Both the position numbers and the translations under genes were made by a program. The notes below the pieces were generated by a model. The model did no database searches. It was not told the DNA's origin and was given only the letters and a program-made list of their open reading frames with translations. Of a stretch of DNA of 50,974 nucleotides, positions 37,111 through 46,957 are shown piece after piece. Every line of letters begins with the position of its first letter. The stretch's first letter is position 1. Origin of the DNA: an uncultured Pseudomonadota bacterium (GTDB lineage Bacteria; Pseudomonadota; Gammaproteobacteria; Burkholderiales; SG8-39); the NCBI GenBank assembly GCA_903909415.1, contig CAIVVS010000317.1, positions 1-50,974 of the forward strand. Reading direction: 5' to 3'.

Positions 37111-38244
37111 ATGTCCCTGCGCCCCCTGCCGTTCCTGATCATCACGACCCTGCTGCTCGGATGCACGCATGCCGAGGACGCGCCGCCGCCGGTGCGTCCG
37201 GTGCTGGCGATGACAGTCAGCGCAGGCAATGCCGCCGATGCCGCGGTGTATTCAGGTGAGGTGCGCGCCCGCCACGAGGCGGACATCGGATTCCGCATCC
37301 CCGGCAAGATCACGGCGCGCCTGGTGGACCTGGGCGCCACGGTGAAGCAGGGCCAGGCGCTGGCGCGCATCGATCCCTCGGACAGCCAGAGCAGCGCCGA
37401 GGCGTCGCGTGCCGCGGTCACCGCCGCGGACACGGACCACAGGCTGGCCGCGGCGGAACTGGAGCGCTACCGCGCGCTGGCCGACAAGGGTTTCGTCGGC
37501 AAGTCGGTGCTCGACCAGCGCGTCGCCACGGCCGATGCCGCCCGCGCGCGACTTGACCAGGCGCAGGCGCAGCTCGCGCTGTCGCGCAACCAGCTCGGCT
37601 ACACCACCCTCACCGCCTCGAGCAACGGCGTGGTGACTGCAGTGCTGGCCGAAGCCGGCCAGGTGGTCGCCGCCGGCCAGCCGGTGGTGCGCATCGCGCG
37701 TCCCGAGGAGCGCGAAGTGCTGGTCAGCATTCCCGAAGCGCGCCTGGCCGCGACCCGTTCGGCGCGCGACGTCCGCATCCGCCTGCTGTCCGATCCCGGC
37801 AAGACGTACCAGGGCAGGCTGCGCGAACTCTCGCCCAACGCCGATCCGCTCACCCGCACTTTCGCTGCGCGCATCAGCATCCTCGGCGCCGATGCCGGCG
37901 TCGCGCTGGGCATGACCGCCAATGTCGCCTTTTCCGGCACCGGCGGCCCCGCGATGCAGTTGCCGCTTGCCGCCGTCACCCAGGCCGACGGCAAGGCGAC
38001 GGTCTGGGTGGTGGACCAGGCCTCGATGACGGTCAGCCCGCGCGCGGTGACCGCCGGCGCCTTCCGCGAGGACACGGTCGCGGTGCTGGCCGGACTGCAA
38101 ACGGGCGAGACGGTGGTCACCGCCGGTGTGAACAAGCTGGTGGCCGGGCAGAAAGTGCGCATCTCGCCCGACTCCGCCGTGACGCCCGCCGCCTCCGTGA
38201 CGCCGGCAGCCCCCGCTGCTGCCGCAACCCGGGCCGCGCCGTGA
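37111..38244 (+). CDS. RND efflux periplasmic adaptor lipoprotein
   Basis: A membrane-fusion protein of about 377 residues. A lipoprotein signal ends in LLLGC with Cys18 as lipidation site. The lipoyl halves are FRIPGKITARLVDLG and LTASSNGVVTAVLAEAGQVV, flanking an alpha-hairpin (about residues 90-160). The later barrel domain includes PLAAVTQADGKATVWVVD. The ATG at 37111 was chosen because AGAGG precedes it at 8 bases; an in-frame ATG at 37078 has no such site. The Ala/Pro/Thr-rich C-terminus overlaps the pump start. It would link the pump at 38241 to a TolC-type channel. Confidence 0.94.
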   Translation: MSLRPLPFLIITTLLLGCTHAEDAPPPVRPVLAMTVSAGNAADAAVYSGEVRARHEADIGFRIPGKITARLVDLGATVKQGQALARIDPSDSQSSAEASRAAVTAADTDHRLAAAELERYRALADKGFVGKSVLDQRVATADAARARLDQAQAQLALSRNQLGYTTLTASSNGVVTAVLAEAGQVVAAGQPVVRIARPEEREVLVSIPEARLAATRSARDVRIRLLSDPGKTYQGRLRELSPNADPLTRTFAARISILGADAGVALGMTANVAFSGTGGPAMQLPLAAVTQADGKATVWVVDQASMTVSPRAVTAGAFREDTVAVLAGLQTGETVVTAGVNKLVAGQKVRISPDSAVTPAASVTPAAPAAAATRAAP

Positions 38245-41200
38245 TCCACCACTTCAACCTGTCGGAATGGGCGCTGAACCACCGCGGCTTCGTGCTGTAC
38301 ACCATGGTGGTGCTGGCGGTGCTGGGCGTGTTGTCCTACGAGCGACTGGGCCAGTCGGAGGACCCGCCCTTCACCTTCAAGGTGATGGTGGTGCGCACGC
38401 TCTGGCCGGGCGCGTCCGCCCAGCAGGTGGAACTGCAGCTCACCGACAAGATCGAGAAGAAACTCCAGGAAACGCCGCACCTGGACTACACCCGCAGCTA
38501 CTCGCGTCCGGGCGAGTCGCTGGTGTTCGTCGCGATGAAGGACTCGGCGCCGCCGGCCGAGGTGCCCAACACCTGGTACCAGGTGAGGAAGAAGGTCGGC
38601 GACATGCGCCACACCCTGCCGGCCGGTGCGCAGGGGCCGTTCTTCAACGACGAGTTCGGCGACACCTTCGGCATCCTGTACGCGCTCTCCGGCGAGGGCT
38701 ACGACCACGCGATCCTCAAGCGCAACGCGGACCGGGTGCGCGACCGGCTGCTGCGCGTGCCCGATGCCGCCAAGGTGGAGCTGTTCGGCGTGCAGGACGA
38801 GAAGGTCTGGATCGAGCTGTCCAACGCGCGCCTGGCCACGCTGGGCATCGACCCGCAGCAGCTGGTCGCCTTGCTGCAGACCCAGAACGCGATCAACGCC
38901 GCCGGGTCTTTCGAAACCGCCGCCGAGCGCATCCAGCTGCGCGCCACCGGCAGCTTCGACTCGCCCGAGGCGATCGCCGACATGTCGATCCGGCTCAACG
39001 GGCGGCTGTTCCGCCTCGGGGACATCGCCCGCGTCTACCGCGGTTACGTCGACCCGCCCCAGCCCAAGGTGCGCTTCCAGGGCCGCGAGGTGGTGCTGGT
39101 GGGCCTGTCGATGGCGCCGGGCGGCGACATCATCGAACTCGGACGCAACGTGGGCCTGGCCGCGGCCGAGCTGCAGAACGAGCTGCCGGTGGGACTGGAC
39201 CTGCTGCCGGTGTCCTCGGCGCCGCGCGCGGTCGCCTCCTCGATCAGCGAGTTCGTGCGCACCCTGGCCGAGGCGGTGGTGATCGTGCTCGCGGTGAGCC
39301 TGTTCTCCCTCGGCCTGCGCACCGGCATCGTGGTCGCGCTGTCGATCCCGCTGGTGCTGGCCGCGACCTTCCTGTTCATGTACCTGTTCGGCGTCGGCCT
39401 GCACAAGATTTCGCTGGGGGCGCTGATCCTGGCGCTGGGCCTGCTGGTGGATGACGCGATCATCGCGGTGGAGATGATGGCCATCAAGATGGAACAGGGC
39501 TGGGACCGGTTCCGCGCGGCTAGCTTCGCCTACACCTCCACCGCCATGCCCATGCTCACGGGCACCGCGGTGACCGTGGCCGGATTCCTGCCGATCGCCA
39601 CCGCGCAATCGGCCACCGGCGAGTACACCCGCTCGATCTTCCAGGTGAACGCGATCGCGCTGGGCGTGTCCTGGCTGGCTGCGGTGGTGTTCATCCCCTA
39701 CCTCGGCTTCAAGCTGCTGCCCGACCGTTCCAAGGCGGGCGCCGAGCCCAGCACGCATGATGAACATGCCGTCTACCAGGGCGCGTTCTACGTGCGCTTC
39801 CGCGCGCTGGTGGCCTGGTGCGTGCGCAGGCGCTGGCTGGTGATCGCGATCACCGGCGGCGCGTTCGCGCTCTCGCTGGCCGGCTTCGGCCTGGTGCAGC
39901 AGCAGTTCTTCCCGGCGTCCACGCGCCCGGAACTGCTGGTCGAGATGCGCCTGCCCGAGGGCGCGTCCTTCTCCTCGACCGAGGCGCAGGTGCGCAAGCT
40001 CGAGGCGTTGTTGAAGAACGAGAAGGGCATCGAGAACGTGGTGGCCTATGTCGGCACCGGCAGCCCGCGGTTCTACCTGCCGCTGGACCAGCAGCTGGCC
40101 GCGACCAGCTTCGCGCAGTTCGTGATCCTCACCACCGGCGTCACCGAGCGCGAGGCGCTGCGCCAGCGGCTGATCGCGTTGTTCGACGCCGACTTCCCGG
40201 AACTGCGCGCCAACATCACCCGGCTGGAGAACGGCCCGCCGGTGGGATTCCCGGTGCAGTTCCGCGTCTCTGGCGAGGACGTGCCCACGGTGCGGCGCAT
40301 CGCGGCCGAGGTTGCCGCGGTGATGCGCGCCAACCCCAGCCTGCAGAACGTGCAGTTCGACTGGGACGAGCCTTCCAAGGTGATACGCGTGCGCATCGAC
40401 CAGAACAAGGCGCGCGTGGCCGGCCTGTCCAGCCAGGACCTGGCCGGGTTGCTGAACACCTCGCTCTCGGGCATCGCGACCACCACCTTCCGCGAGCGCG
40501 ACAAGTCCATCGACGTGGTGCTGCGCGGCGCGTCCGACGAGCGCATGCACCTGTCGCGCATCGCCGACCTCGCGATCCCGACGCGCGACGGCCGCAACGT
40601 CCCGCTGGGGCAGGTCGCCGACATCGGCTACGAGTTCGAGCCGGGCGTGGTCTGGCGGCGCAACCGCCTGCCCACCATCACGGTGCGCGCCAACGTCTAC
40701 GGCAGCATCCAGCCGCCGGCGGTCACGGCGCAGGTGGAGCCGCTGCTCGCGCCGCTGCGCGCGAAGCTGCCCGCCGGATACCACATCGAGACCGGCGGCA
40801 CGGTGGAGGACGCGGCCAAGGGCAGCGCTTCGGTGGCCGCCGGCGTGCCGCTGTTCCTGGTCACCGTGCTCACCGTGCTGATGCTGCAGCTGCAGAGCTT
40901 CCAGCGCGTGCTGCTGGTGGTGCTGACCGCGCCGTTGGGACTGATCGGGGTGGTGCTGTTCCTGCTGCTGTTCAAGGTGCCGTTCGGCTTCGTCGCGATG
41001 CTGGGCACGATCGCGCTGTCGGGCATGATCATGCGCAACTCGGTGATCCTGGTGGACCAGATCGACCAGGACATACGCGCCGGGCACGTGCCGGCGCTGG
41101 CCATCGTGGATGCCACGGTGCGGCGCTTCCGCCCGATCACGCTGACCGCGGCGGCGGCGGTGCTGGCGATGATCCCGCTGACCCGCAGCACCTTCTTCGG

Positions 41201-41360
41201 GCCGATGGCCGTGGCCATCATGGGCGGGCTGATCGTGGCGACCCTGCTGACCCTGCTGTTCCTGCCGGCGCTGTATGCGGCCTGGTTCCGCGTCCCGCAA
41301 GCGCCCGCTGGCGATGCGCGCACCCCCCCGGACGGGGTGGGCTCCGCGCAGGGTGCCTAG
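38241..41360 (+). CDS. RND efflux pump, AcrB/MdtB-like
   Basis: A 1039-residue inner-membrane proton-driven drug/solute exporter with the usual 12 spans. The proton-relay aspartates lie in LALGLLVDDAIIAVEMM in helix 4. A repeat of the fold follows with LLVVLTAPLGLIGVVLFLLLF and GMIMRNSVILVDQID. The short porter-domain motif PVSSAPRAVASSISEFVRTL precedes helix 2. The GTG start overlaps the adaptor stop (GTGA). It belongs to the heavy-atom-free HAE subfamily. The outer-membrane channel is not in this operon; the TolC-like protein at 42466 is a candidate. Confidence 0.95.
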   Translation: MIHHFNLSEWALNHRGFVLYTMVVLAVLGVLSYERLGQSEDPPFTFKVMVVRTLWPGASAQQVELQLTDKIEKKLQETPHLDYTRSYSRPGESLVFVAMKDSAPPAEVPNTWYQVRKKVGDMRHTLPAGAQGPFFNDEFGDTFGILYALSGEGYDHAILKRNADRVRDRLLRVPDAAKVELFGVQDEKVWIELSNARLATLGIDPQQLVALLQTQNAINAAGSFETAAERIQLRATGSFDSPEAIADMSIRLNGRLFRLGDIARVYRGYVDPPQPKVRFQGREVVLVGLSMAPGGDIIELGRNVGLAAAELQNELPVGLDLLPVSSAPRAVASSISEFVRTLAEAVVIVLAVSLFSLGLRTGIVVALSIPLVLAATFLFMYLFGVGLHKISLGALILALGLLVDDAIIAVEMMAIKMEQGWDRFRAASFAYTSTAMPMLTGTAVTVAGFLPIATAQSATGEYTRSIFQVNAIALGVSWLAAVVFIPYLGFKLLPDRSKAGAEPSTHDEHAVYQGAFYVRFRALVAWCVRRRWLVIAITGGAFALSLAGFGLVQQQFFPASTRPELLVEMRLPEGASFSSTEAQVRKLEALLKNEKGIENVVAYVGTGSPRFYLPLDQQLAATSFAQFVILTTGVTEREALRQRLIALFDADFPELRANITRLENGPPVGFPVQFRVSGEDVPTVRRIAAEVAAVMRANPSLQNVQFDWDEPSKVIRVRIDQNKARVAGLSSQDLAGLLNTSLSGIATTTFRERDKSIDVVLRGASDERMHLSRIADLAIPTRDGRNVPLGQVADIGYEFEPGVVWRRNRLPTITVRANVYGSIQPPAVTAQVEPLLAPLRAKLPAGYHIETGGTVEDAAKGSASVAAGVPLFLVTVLTVLMLQLQSFQRVLLVVLTAPLGLIGVVLFLLLFKVPFGFVAMLGTIALSGMIMRNSVILVDQIDQDIRAGHVPALAIVDATVRRFRPITLTAAAAVLAMIPLTRSTFFGPMAVAIMGGLIVATLLTLLFLPALYAAWFRVPQAPAGDARTPPDGVGSAQGA

Positions 41361-41439
41361 GGGTGCGTGGTAACATTTCCGGTGCGTTGCAGCACGATCT
41401 CTTCCACAGATTCCTCACTCCCGCGCGACCCCTCCGACC

Positions 41440-42105
41440 ATGAATGCCACCCCGAACACCGACAAGGCCCGATTCAACATGGTCGAGCAGCAGATCCGCA
41501 CCTGGGACGTGCTCGACCAGGACGTGCTGGACCTGCTCTACGTGGTGCGCCGAGAGGACTTCGTGCCTGCCGCGCACCGGGCGCTGGCGTTCTCGGACCT
41601 GGAACTACCCATCGGCGAGGGCGAGTGCATGATGCAGCCCAAGCTCGAGGCGCGCATCATCCAGGAACTCGCGCCGCGCCGGCATGAACGCGTGCTGGAG
41701 GTCGGCAGCGGCACCGGCTACCTCACGGCGCTGCTGGCGCACCGCGCCCAGCACGTGTGCTCGGTGGAAATCAACCCGGTGCTGGGCGCGATGGCCTCGG
41801 CCAACCTCGCGCGCCACGGCGCGGACAACGTCCAGCTCGAGGCCGGCGACGGCGCCCGTGGCTGGGCGGCGCGCGCGCCGTTCGACCTCATCGTGCTCAC
41901 CGGCTCGACGCCGGTGCTCGCGCAGGACCTGCTGGACCAGCTCAAGCCCGGCGGGCGCCTGTTCGCCATCGTCGGCGAGCCGCCGGTGATGGAAGCCCGG
42001 CTGGTCACCCGCGCACCCGGCGGCAGCTACCGCAGCCTGACCCTGTTCGAGACCTGCTTCCCGCCGCTGCGGAACGCCCCGCAGCCGGAACGGTTCCGTT
42101 TCTGA
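41440..42105 (+). CDS. pcm: Protein-L-isoaspartate O-methyltransferase
   Basis: A 221-residue SAM-dependent methyltransferase that repairs isoaspartyl residues in aged proteins. Motif I is VLEVGSGTGYLTALLA, preceded by EGECMMQPKLEARIIQEL. Post I is VCSVEINPVL, and LKPGGRLFAIVGE is motif III. It precedes a rhodanese and tolC, an order often seen in betaproteobacteria. The 79-base gap to the pump gene holds no clear terminator. Confidence 0.93.
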   Translation: MNATPNTDKARFNMVEQQIRTWDVLDQDVLDLLYVVRREDFVPAAHRALAFSDLELPIGEGECMMQPKLEARIIQELAPRRHERVLEVGSGTGYLTALLAHRAQHVCSVEINPVLGAMASANLARHGADNVQLEAGDGARGWAARAPFDLIVLTGSTPVLAQDLLDQLKPGGRLFAIVGEPPVMEARLVTRAPGGSYRSLTLFETCFPPLRNAPQPERFRF

Positions 42106-42116
42106 CCGGAGCGCAC

Positions 42117-42440
42117 ATGGACCAGATCAGCGCCAAGGACCTGTCCGCATGGCTGGCCGACCCGGCCAGGCCGCGCCCCGTGCTGCTCGACGTGCGCGAG
42201 CCCTGGGAGTTCGAGACCTGCAAGCTGGACGGCGCGCTGCTCGCGCCCATGGCCTCGATCCCGGGGCGCATGCAGGACCTCGACCCCGAGGCGGAGACGG
42301 TGGTGATCTGCCACCATGGGGGACGCAGCATGCAGGTGGCGGTGTACCTGGAACGCAACGGTTTCGGCAGGCTGCACAACCTGGCCGGTGGCATGGATGC
42401 ATGGGCGCGCACCGTGGATCCGTCCATGGCCACGTATTGA
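42117..42440 (+). CDS. Small rhodanese (GlpE-like)
   Basis: A 107-residue single-domain sulfurtransferase. LLDVREPWEFETCKLDGAL leads to the active loop VVICHHGGRSMQVA with Cys65. LHNLAGGMDAWARTVDPS closes the fold. GGAG precedes the ATG by 5 bases and the gene follows pcm by 11 bases. The CHHGGRS loop is typical of the TolC-associated rhodanese in betaproteobacteria. Confidence 0.92.
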   Translation: MDQISAKDLSAWLADPARPRPVLLDVREPWEFETCKLDGALLAPMASIPGRMQDLDPEAETVVICHHGGRSMQVAVYLERNGFGRLHNLAGGMDAWARTVDPSMATY

Positions 42441-42465
42441 GCGACCAAGGGAAGGCACCGGGAAC

Positions 42466-43800
42466 ATGAAAGCACTGATAGCCGCTGGGGCGGGACTGGC
42501 AGGCCTGGCTGTGTGGGCGCCCGCGAGCGGGGCGGACCTGCTGCAGTTCCTGCGCGAGGCCCGCGCCAACGACGCGCAGTACGCGTCCGCCCGCGCCGCG
42601 CTGGATGCCGGGCGCGAGAAGCTGCCGCAGGGCCGCGCGCTGCTGTTTCCCACCATCACCGGCAGCGCGAACACGGTCTGGAACGACGGCGAGGTGCGCC
42701 TGCGCTCGGCGGCGCCCGGGCCGTTCCCCCGCCAGTTCAATTCCAACGGCTGGTCGCTCAACCTGACCCAGCCGGTGCTGCGCCTGCAGAACTGGGAGCA
42801 GTTCAAGCAGTCCGAGTTCCAGGTGGCGCAGGCCGAGGCGCAGTTCGCCCAGGCCAGCCAGGACCTGATCCTGCGCGTCTCGCAGGCCTATTTCGACGTG
42901 CTGGCCTCGCAGGACAGCCTGGCCTTCATCCTCGCGCAGAAGGCGGCGATCTCCGAGCAACTGGCGCAGGCCAAGCGCAATTTCGAGGTCGGCACCGCGA
43001 CCATCACCGACACCAACGAGGCGCAGGCGCGCTTCGACCTGTCGACCTCGCAGGAAATCGCCGCGAGGAACGACCTCGAGATCCGCAAGCAGGCGCTGCA
43101 GCTGAGCATCGGCAAGTACCCGGAAGCACTGACCCCGATGCGCGGCAAGGTGCAGATCTCCGCGCCCCAGCCGGCGGCGATGGAACAATGGGTGGACTCT
43201 GCGCAGTCCAACAACTTCGCCGTGCGCGTCCAGGAAGCGGCGCTGGAGATCGCCAACCGGGAGATCCGCCGCAGCCGCGCGGGGCACCTGCCGACGCTGG
43301 ACCTGGTGACCTCGTATTCCGAGACCGGCGCGCAATCCAACCTGAACACCGGCGTGGGCAGCGATTTCCGCGGCGCCACCATCGGGTTGCAGCTGAACCT
43401 CCCCATCTACGCCGGTGGCGGCGTCGACTCGCGGGTGCGCGAGGCGATCGCCAACAAGGAGAAGGCGCGCTTCGACCTGGAGAACAGCCGGCGCCAGGCC
43501 GCGCTGTCCGCGCGCCAGGCCTACCTCGGGGTCACCAACGGCATCGCGCAGGTGCGCGCGCTGGAGCAGGCGGTGCTGTCCTCGGAATCCGCGCTTGCGT
43601 CCAACAAACTGGGCTACGAAGTGGGCGTGCGCATCAACATCGACGTGCTCAACGCGCAGCAGCAGCTGTTCTCGACCAAGCGCGACCTGTCCAAGGCGCG
43701 CTACGACACCATCGTCAACGGCCTGCGGCTGAAGTCCGCCTCGGGCTCGCTGGGCGAATCCGACATCGAGGCGATCAACGCCTTGCTCGGTACGGACTGA
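42466..43800 (+). CDS. tolC: TolC-family outer-membrane channel
   Basis: A 444-residue outer-membrane efflux protein with an N-terminal signal peptide (MKALIAAGAGLAGLAVWAPASGA). The repeated helical/beta layout is seen in LLQFLREARANDAQYASARA and, in the second half, AIANKEKARFDLENSRRQAALSARQAYLG. ARFDLSTSQEIAARNDLEIRKQAL and NVLNAQQ-like IDVLNAQQQLFSTKRDL are family marks. It forms the exit duct for type I secretion and RND pumps. It is 25 bases after the rhodanese. Confidence 0.94.
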   Translation: MKALIAAGAGLAGLAVWAPASGADLLQFLREARANDAQYASARAALDAGREKLPQGRALLFPTITGSANTVWNDGEVRLRSAAPGPFPRQFNSNGWSLNLTQPVLRLQNWEQFKQSEFQVAQAEAQFAQASQDLILRVSQAYFDVLASQDSLAFILAQKAAISEQLAQAKRNFEVGTATITDTNEAQARFDLSTSQEIAARNDLEIRKQALQLSIGKYPEALTPMRGKVQISAPQPAAMEQWVDSAQSNNFAVRVQEAALEIANREIRRSRAGHLPTLDLVTSYSETGAQSNLNTGVGSDFRGATIGLQLNLPIYAGGGVDSRVREAIANKEKARFDLENSRRQAALSARQAYLGVTNGIAQVRALEQAVLSSESALASNKLGYEVGVRINIDVLNAQQQLFSTKRDLSKARYDTIVNGLRLKSASGSLGESDIEAINALLGTD

Positions 43801-43813
43801 GCACGCAAGGCCG

Positions 43814-43832
43814 GCCGGCGCGCCGCGCCGGC
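43814..43832. terminator. Hairpin between tolC and waaA
   Basis: Perfect 8-bp stem GCCGGCGC/GCGCCGGC with loop GCC in the 32-base gap between convergent genes. It has no T run, so efficiency is uncertain. Confidence 0.4.
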
Positions 43833-45113
43833 TCAGCCGCCCTGCGCGTCGCCGTCCAGCAGGCGCGCGCACACCTGCATCAGGCGCAGGGTCGCGCCAC
43901 GGTGTTCCCCGCAGAAGCGCTTGCCCGCATCCCCCATGGCGCGTGACGCATTCCGGTCCGCCAACAGGGTCGCGGCGGCGGCGGCAACGCCCGCCGGGCC
44001 CGACACGCGCAGCGCGGCACCGCAGGCGACCGCCTGGTCGGCCGCCTGCGCGAAGTTGTAGGTGTGCTCGCCAAGCAGCACCGGCACGCCGCAGGCGCAG
44101 GCCTCGATCAGGTTCTGCCCTCCATAAGGCAGCAGGCTGCCGCCGATGAAGGCGAGGTCGCTGGCGAGGTAGTAGGCCGCCATCTCGCCCATGCTGTCGC
44201 CCAGCATCAGCCGGCACGCGGGCGGCACCGGCAGCCCGTCGCTGCGGCGCGCGAACGCCCTCCCACCCAGGGCCATCAGGCGCATGACCTCGTCGAAGCG
44301 GTTGGGGTGGCGCGGCACGACCAGCACCAGCACCTCCGGCGGCAGCGTCGCGAGCGCCTCGACCAGCGGCGCCTCCTCGCCCTCGCGCGTGCTGGCCAGC
44401 AGCAGCACGGGACGGTCCCCGATGCGCGCGCGCAATTGCGCGGCCGTTGGCGGCGCGTCGGCGGGCACCTCGAAGTCGAACTTCAGGTTGCCGGTGACGA
44501 GGGGCGCGCGGGCGCCGAGGACGGCCAGCCTCGAGGCGTCATCCACGGTCTGCGCCGCCACCGAATCGAACGCGCCCAGCGCCTCGCGGGTCAGCCCCGA
44601 CACCAGCGCGTAGCCGCGCGCCGAGCGCTCGGAAAGGCGCGCATTGGCCAGCACCAGCGGCACGCCCTCGCGCCGGCAGCCGGCGACCAGGTTGAACCAG
44701 ATCTCCGTCTCCATCACGATGCCGATCCGCGGCCGGAACGCGCGCAGGAATGCGCGCACCGCGAACGGGTAGTCGTAGGGCAGCCAGGCCAGGCGCACGC
44801 GGTCCCCGAACGGGGCCTGCGCGTACAGCGCGCGCGCGGCGGCCCGCCCGGTGGCGGTCATCTGCGTGACCAGCAGTTCATGGTCGGGATAACGCTCGGC
44901 GAGCAGGGCCACCAACGGCTGAGCCGCGCGCGTCTCGCCCAGCGACACCGCGTGCAGCCAGATCACCGGCCGCGTCGCGGGCCGCGCATGGCGACCGAAG
45001 CGCTCGCCGACGGCTTCGCGGTAGCCGGGTTCGCTGCGGCCGCGCCACCAGAGGCGTGACAGCACCCAGGGCAGGAGCAGCCACAGCAGCAGGGTGTAGG
45101 CGGTGCGTGCCAT
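43833..45113 (-). CDS. waaA: Kdo transferase
   Basis: A 426-residue 3-deoxy-D-manno-octulosonic acid transferase that adds Kdo from CMP-Kdo to lipid IVA at the inner membrane. An N-terminal anchor (TAYTLLLWLLLPWVLSRLWW) precedes the glycosyltransferase fold. HAVSLGETRAAQPL holds the catalytic Glu region, and METEIWFNLV, LANARLSERSARGY, GNLKFD and GGQNLIEACACGVPVLLGEHTYNF are family motifs. The ATG at 45113 gives the normal length. It is 17 bases after waaC on the same strand, hence a waaC-waaA unit. Confidence 0.96.
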   Translation of the reverse strand: MARTAYTLLLWLLLPWVLSRLWWRGRSEPGYREAVGERFGRHARPATRPVIWLHAVSLGETRAAQPLVALLAERYPDHELLVTQMTATGRAAARALYAQAPFGDRVRLAWLPYDYPFAVRAFLRAFRPRIGIVMETEIWFNLVAGCRREGVPLVLANARLSERSARGYALVSGLTREALGAFDSVAAQTVDDASRLAVLGARAPLVTGNLKFDFEVPADAPPTAAQLRARIGDRPVLLLASTREGEEAPLVEALATLPPEVLVLVVPRHPNRFDEVMRLMALGGRAFARRSDGLPVPPACRLMLGDSMGEMAAYYLASDLAFIGGSLLPYGGQNLIEACACGVPVLLGEHTYNFAQAADQAVACGAALRVSGPAGVAAAAATLLADRNASRAMGDAGKRFCGEHRGATLRLMQVCARLLDGDAQGG

Positions 45114-45130
45114 GGTCGATGCCGCCGGCC

Positions 45131-46078
45131 TCAGTCCAGCGCCGCCAGCGCGCGCAAGGACTGCAGCACGTCCCGCGGCGCCGGACAGGCCCCGATGCCG
45201 CCGAGGTTGGTCGCACGCGCCGCGCCGTACACGCCGGTCAGCGCCGGATCGGTGGCGGTGTAGACCGCCGCCACCGCCACGCCCAGCGCGGCGGCAAGGT
45301 GCGTGAGGCCGGTGTCCACGCCCACCACGCAGCGCGCGCCGGCCAGCAGCGCGCACATCGCGCCCACCGGCAACCGGTCGGGCACGCGCGCGCCGGGAAT
45401 GTCCCGCGCCAGCCTCAGGCTGCGCTCGCGTTCCTGCTCGTTGCCGTGCGGCAGGACCACCTCGAGCGGCGCCAGCGCGCGCGCCAGTGCGACCCAGTGC
45501 TGCTCCGGCCAGAGCTTGTCGGCGCGACTGGTTGCGTGCAACAACACGGCGTAACCCGGCCCGCCCGTTCCGGCTGCGGCCGGCGCCAGGCCATAGTCCA
45601 CCTTCCAGGTCGGCCGGTGCCCGAGCGCCGCGCCCACCAGCAGGCGGTTGCGCGTGACCGCATGCTCGTCGCGCGGCACGTGGTGGCAGCGGTCGTAGAA
45701 ACGCGCCGCCAGCGGCTCGCGCGCGCTGCGCGCGTCGAAGCCATGGTGTTCCCCCTGCACGCCCGATGCGACCAGGGCGCTCTTGACAAGGCCCTGCGTG
45801 TCGATCACCAGGTCATAGCGCTCCAGGCGCAGGTGGCGGCGGAAGGCGCCGATCTCGTCCCAGGTCGCGCGCCCCAGCAGTTGCTTGCGCCAGCGGCGTA
45901 TCGCCACCGGCAACGCGCGCTGCACGCCCGGGTGCAGTGCCACCACCGGCGCATACGCCTCCTCCACCACCCAATCGATGCGCGCACCCGGATTGCGGGC
46001 GCGGATGTCGTTCACCACCGGCAGGTTGTGCACCACGTCGCCCAGCGACGAGGTCTTCACCAGCAGGATGCGCTTCAT
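45131..46078 (-). CDS. waaC: LPS heptosyltransferase I
   Basis: A 315-residue GT9 enzyme that transfers L-glycero-D-manno-heptose from ADP-heptose to Kdo-lipid A. It starts MKRILLVKTSSLGDVVHNLPVVND. IDTQGLVKSALVA and the GVDTGLTHLAAALGVAVAAVYTATDP region fit the ADP-heptose site. It is transcribed divergently from the glycosyltransferase at 46183 and leads the waaC-waaA pair. Confidence 0.94.
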   Translation of the reverse strand: MKRILLVKTSSLGDVVHNLPVVNDIRARNPGARIDWVVEEAYAPVVALHPGVQRALPVAIRRWRKQLLGRATWDEIGAFRRHLRLERYDLVIDTQGLVKSALVASGVQGEHHGFDARSAREPLAARFYDRCHHVPRDEHAVTRNRLLVGAALGHRPTWKVDYGLAPAAAGTGGPGYAVLLHATSRADKLWPEQHWVALARALAPLEVVLPHGNEQERERSLRLARDIPGARVPDRLPVGAMCALLAGARCVVGVDTGLTHLAAALGVAVAAVYTATDPALTGVYGAARATNLGGIGACPAPRDVLQSLRALAALD

Positions 46079-46182
46079 GCGGCCGCCGGCGACGCGCGGA
46101 GGGGAAAGGGAATCAAGGTAGAATCACGTAAATGCTTGATTATAAATGCTCCTTGGCATAACGACGACCTGATTGCGAACGC
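46079..46182. promoter_or_regulatory. Divergent promoter region waaC / glycosyltransferase
   Basis: An AT-rich stretch (about 46110-46165) stands out in GC-rich DNA. On the minus strand a perfect TATAAT (plus-strand 46139-46144) is a possible -10 for waaC, but I find no good -35. Confidence 0.4.
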
Positions 46183-46947
46183 ATGCAGCCTGAGCGCCCC
46201 AAGGGCTTGTCCGTGGTCCTGATCACGCTGGATGCCGCCAGCCAGCTGGACGCCTGCCTGGCGAGCGCCGCATTCGCCGACGAGCTGCTGGTGGTGGATT
46301 CCGGCTCCACCGACGGCACCGTCGCCATCGCGCGCGCGCGCGGCGCGCGGGTGATCGAGCATCCCTGGCTGGGCTTCGGCCCGCAGAAGCAGTTCGCCGT
46401 CGAATCCGCGGCGCATGACTGGGTGCTCTGCCTGGACGCCGATGAGCGCGTCAGTGACGCGTTGCGCGCAGCGGTGCAGCGCGAGCTCGCCGCGCCGCGC
46501 GCCTGCGTCTATGCCATGGCCCGCTGCAACCGCTTCCTCGGGCGCTGGCTGCGCCACGGCGAGGGCTATCCGGACTGGAGCACGCGCCTGTTCCACCGCC
46601 GCCATGCACGCTGGAGCGACGACCCGGTGCACGAGAAGGTGCTGACCGCCGAGCCGGTGGCGCGGCTGGAAGGCGACCTGATGCACGAGTCGGCCGAGAC
46701 CCTGTCGCGCTACCTCGACAAGCAGAACCGCTATACCACGCTGGCCGCCGAGCGCATGGCAAGCGAGGGGCGGCAGGCCGGCGCCTTGCAGCTGGTGGCG
46801 AGCCCGGTGTTCCGCTTCATCAAGTTCTACCTGCTGCGCGCCGGATTCCTCGACGGATTGCCGGGCCTGGTGCATGTGGCGATCGGCTGCATGAACAGCT
46901 TCCACAAGTACGCCAAGCTGATCGAGTTGAACCGGGGCAGCCGGTGA
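46183..46947 (+). CDS. LPS core glycosyltransferase, GT2 (WaaE/KdtX-like)
   Basis: A 254-residue family 2 glycosyltransferase. [18 protein letters not shown] starts the GT-A fold, [10 protein letters not shown] is the nucleotide site and CLDADERVS supplies the DXD. The later DPVHEKV and [18 protein letters not shown] are typical of WaaE/KdtX-type beta-glucosyltransferases acting on LPS core heptose. The precise donor is not readable. It leads into the rhamnose genes with 10 bases to rfbB. Confidence 0.92.
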   Translation: MQPERPKGLSVVLITLDAASQLDACLASAAFADELLVVDSGSTDGTVAIARARGARVIEHPWLGFGPQKQFAVESAAHDWVLCLDADERVSDALRAAVQRELAAPRACVYAMARCNRFLGRWLRHGEGYPDWSTRLFHRRHARWSDDPVHEKVLTAEPVARLEGDLMHESAETLSRYLDKQNRYTTLAAERMASEGRQAGALQLVASPVFRFIKFYLLRAGFLDGLPGLVHVAIGCMNSFHKYAKLIELNRGSR

Positions 46948-46957
46948 GGACCGGGCC

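Noticed and set aside
37599..41300. Open frame of 1233 codons opposite the RND pump
   Set aside because: It mirrors codon bias of the pump gene and shows no recognizable motifs; the plus strand encodes a full RND protein.
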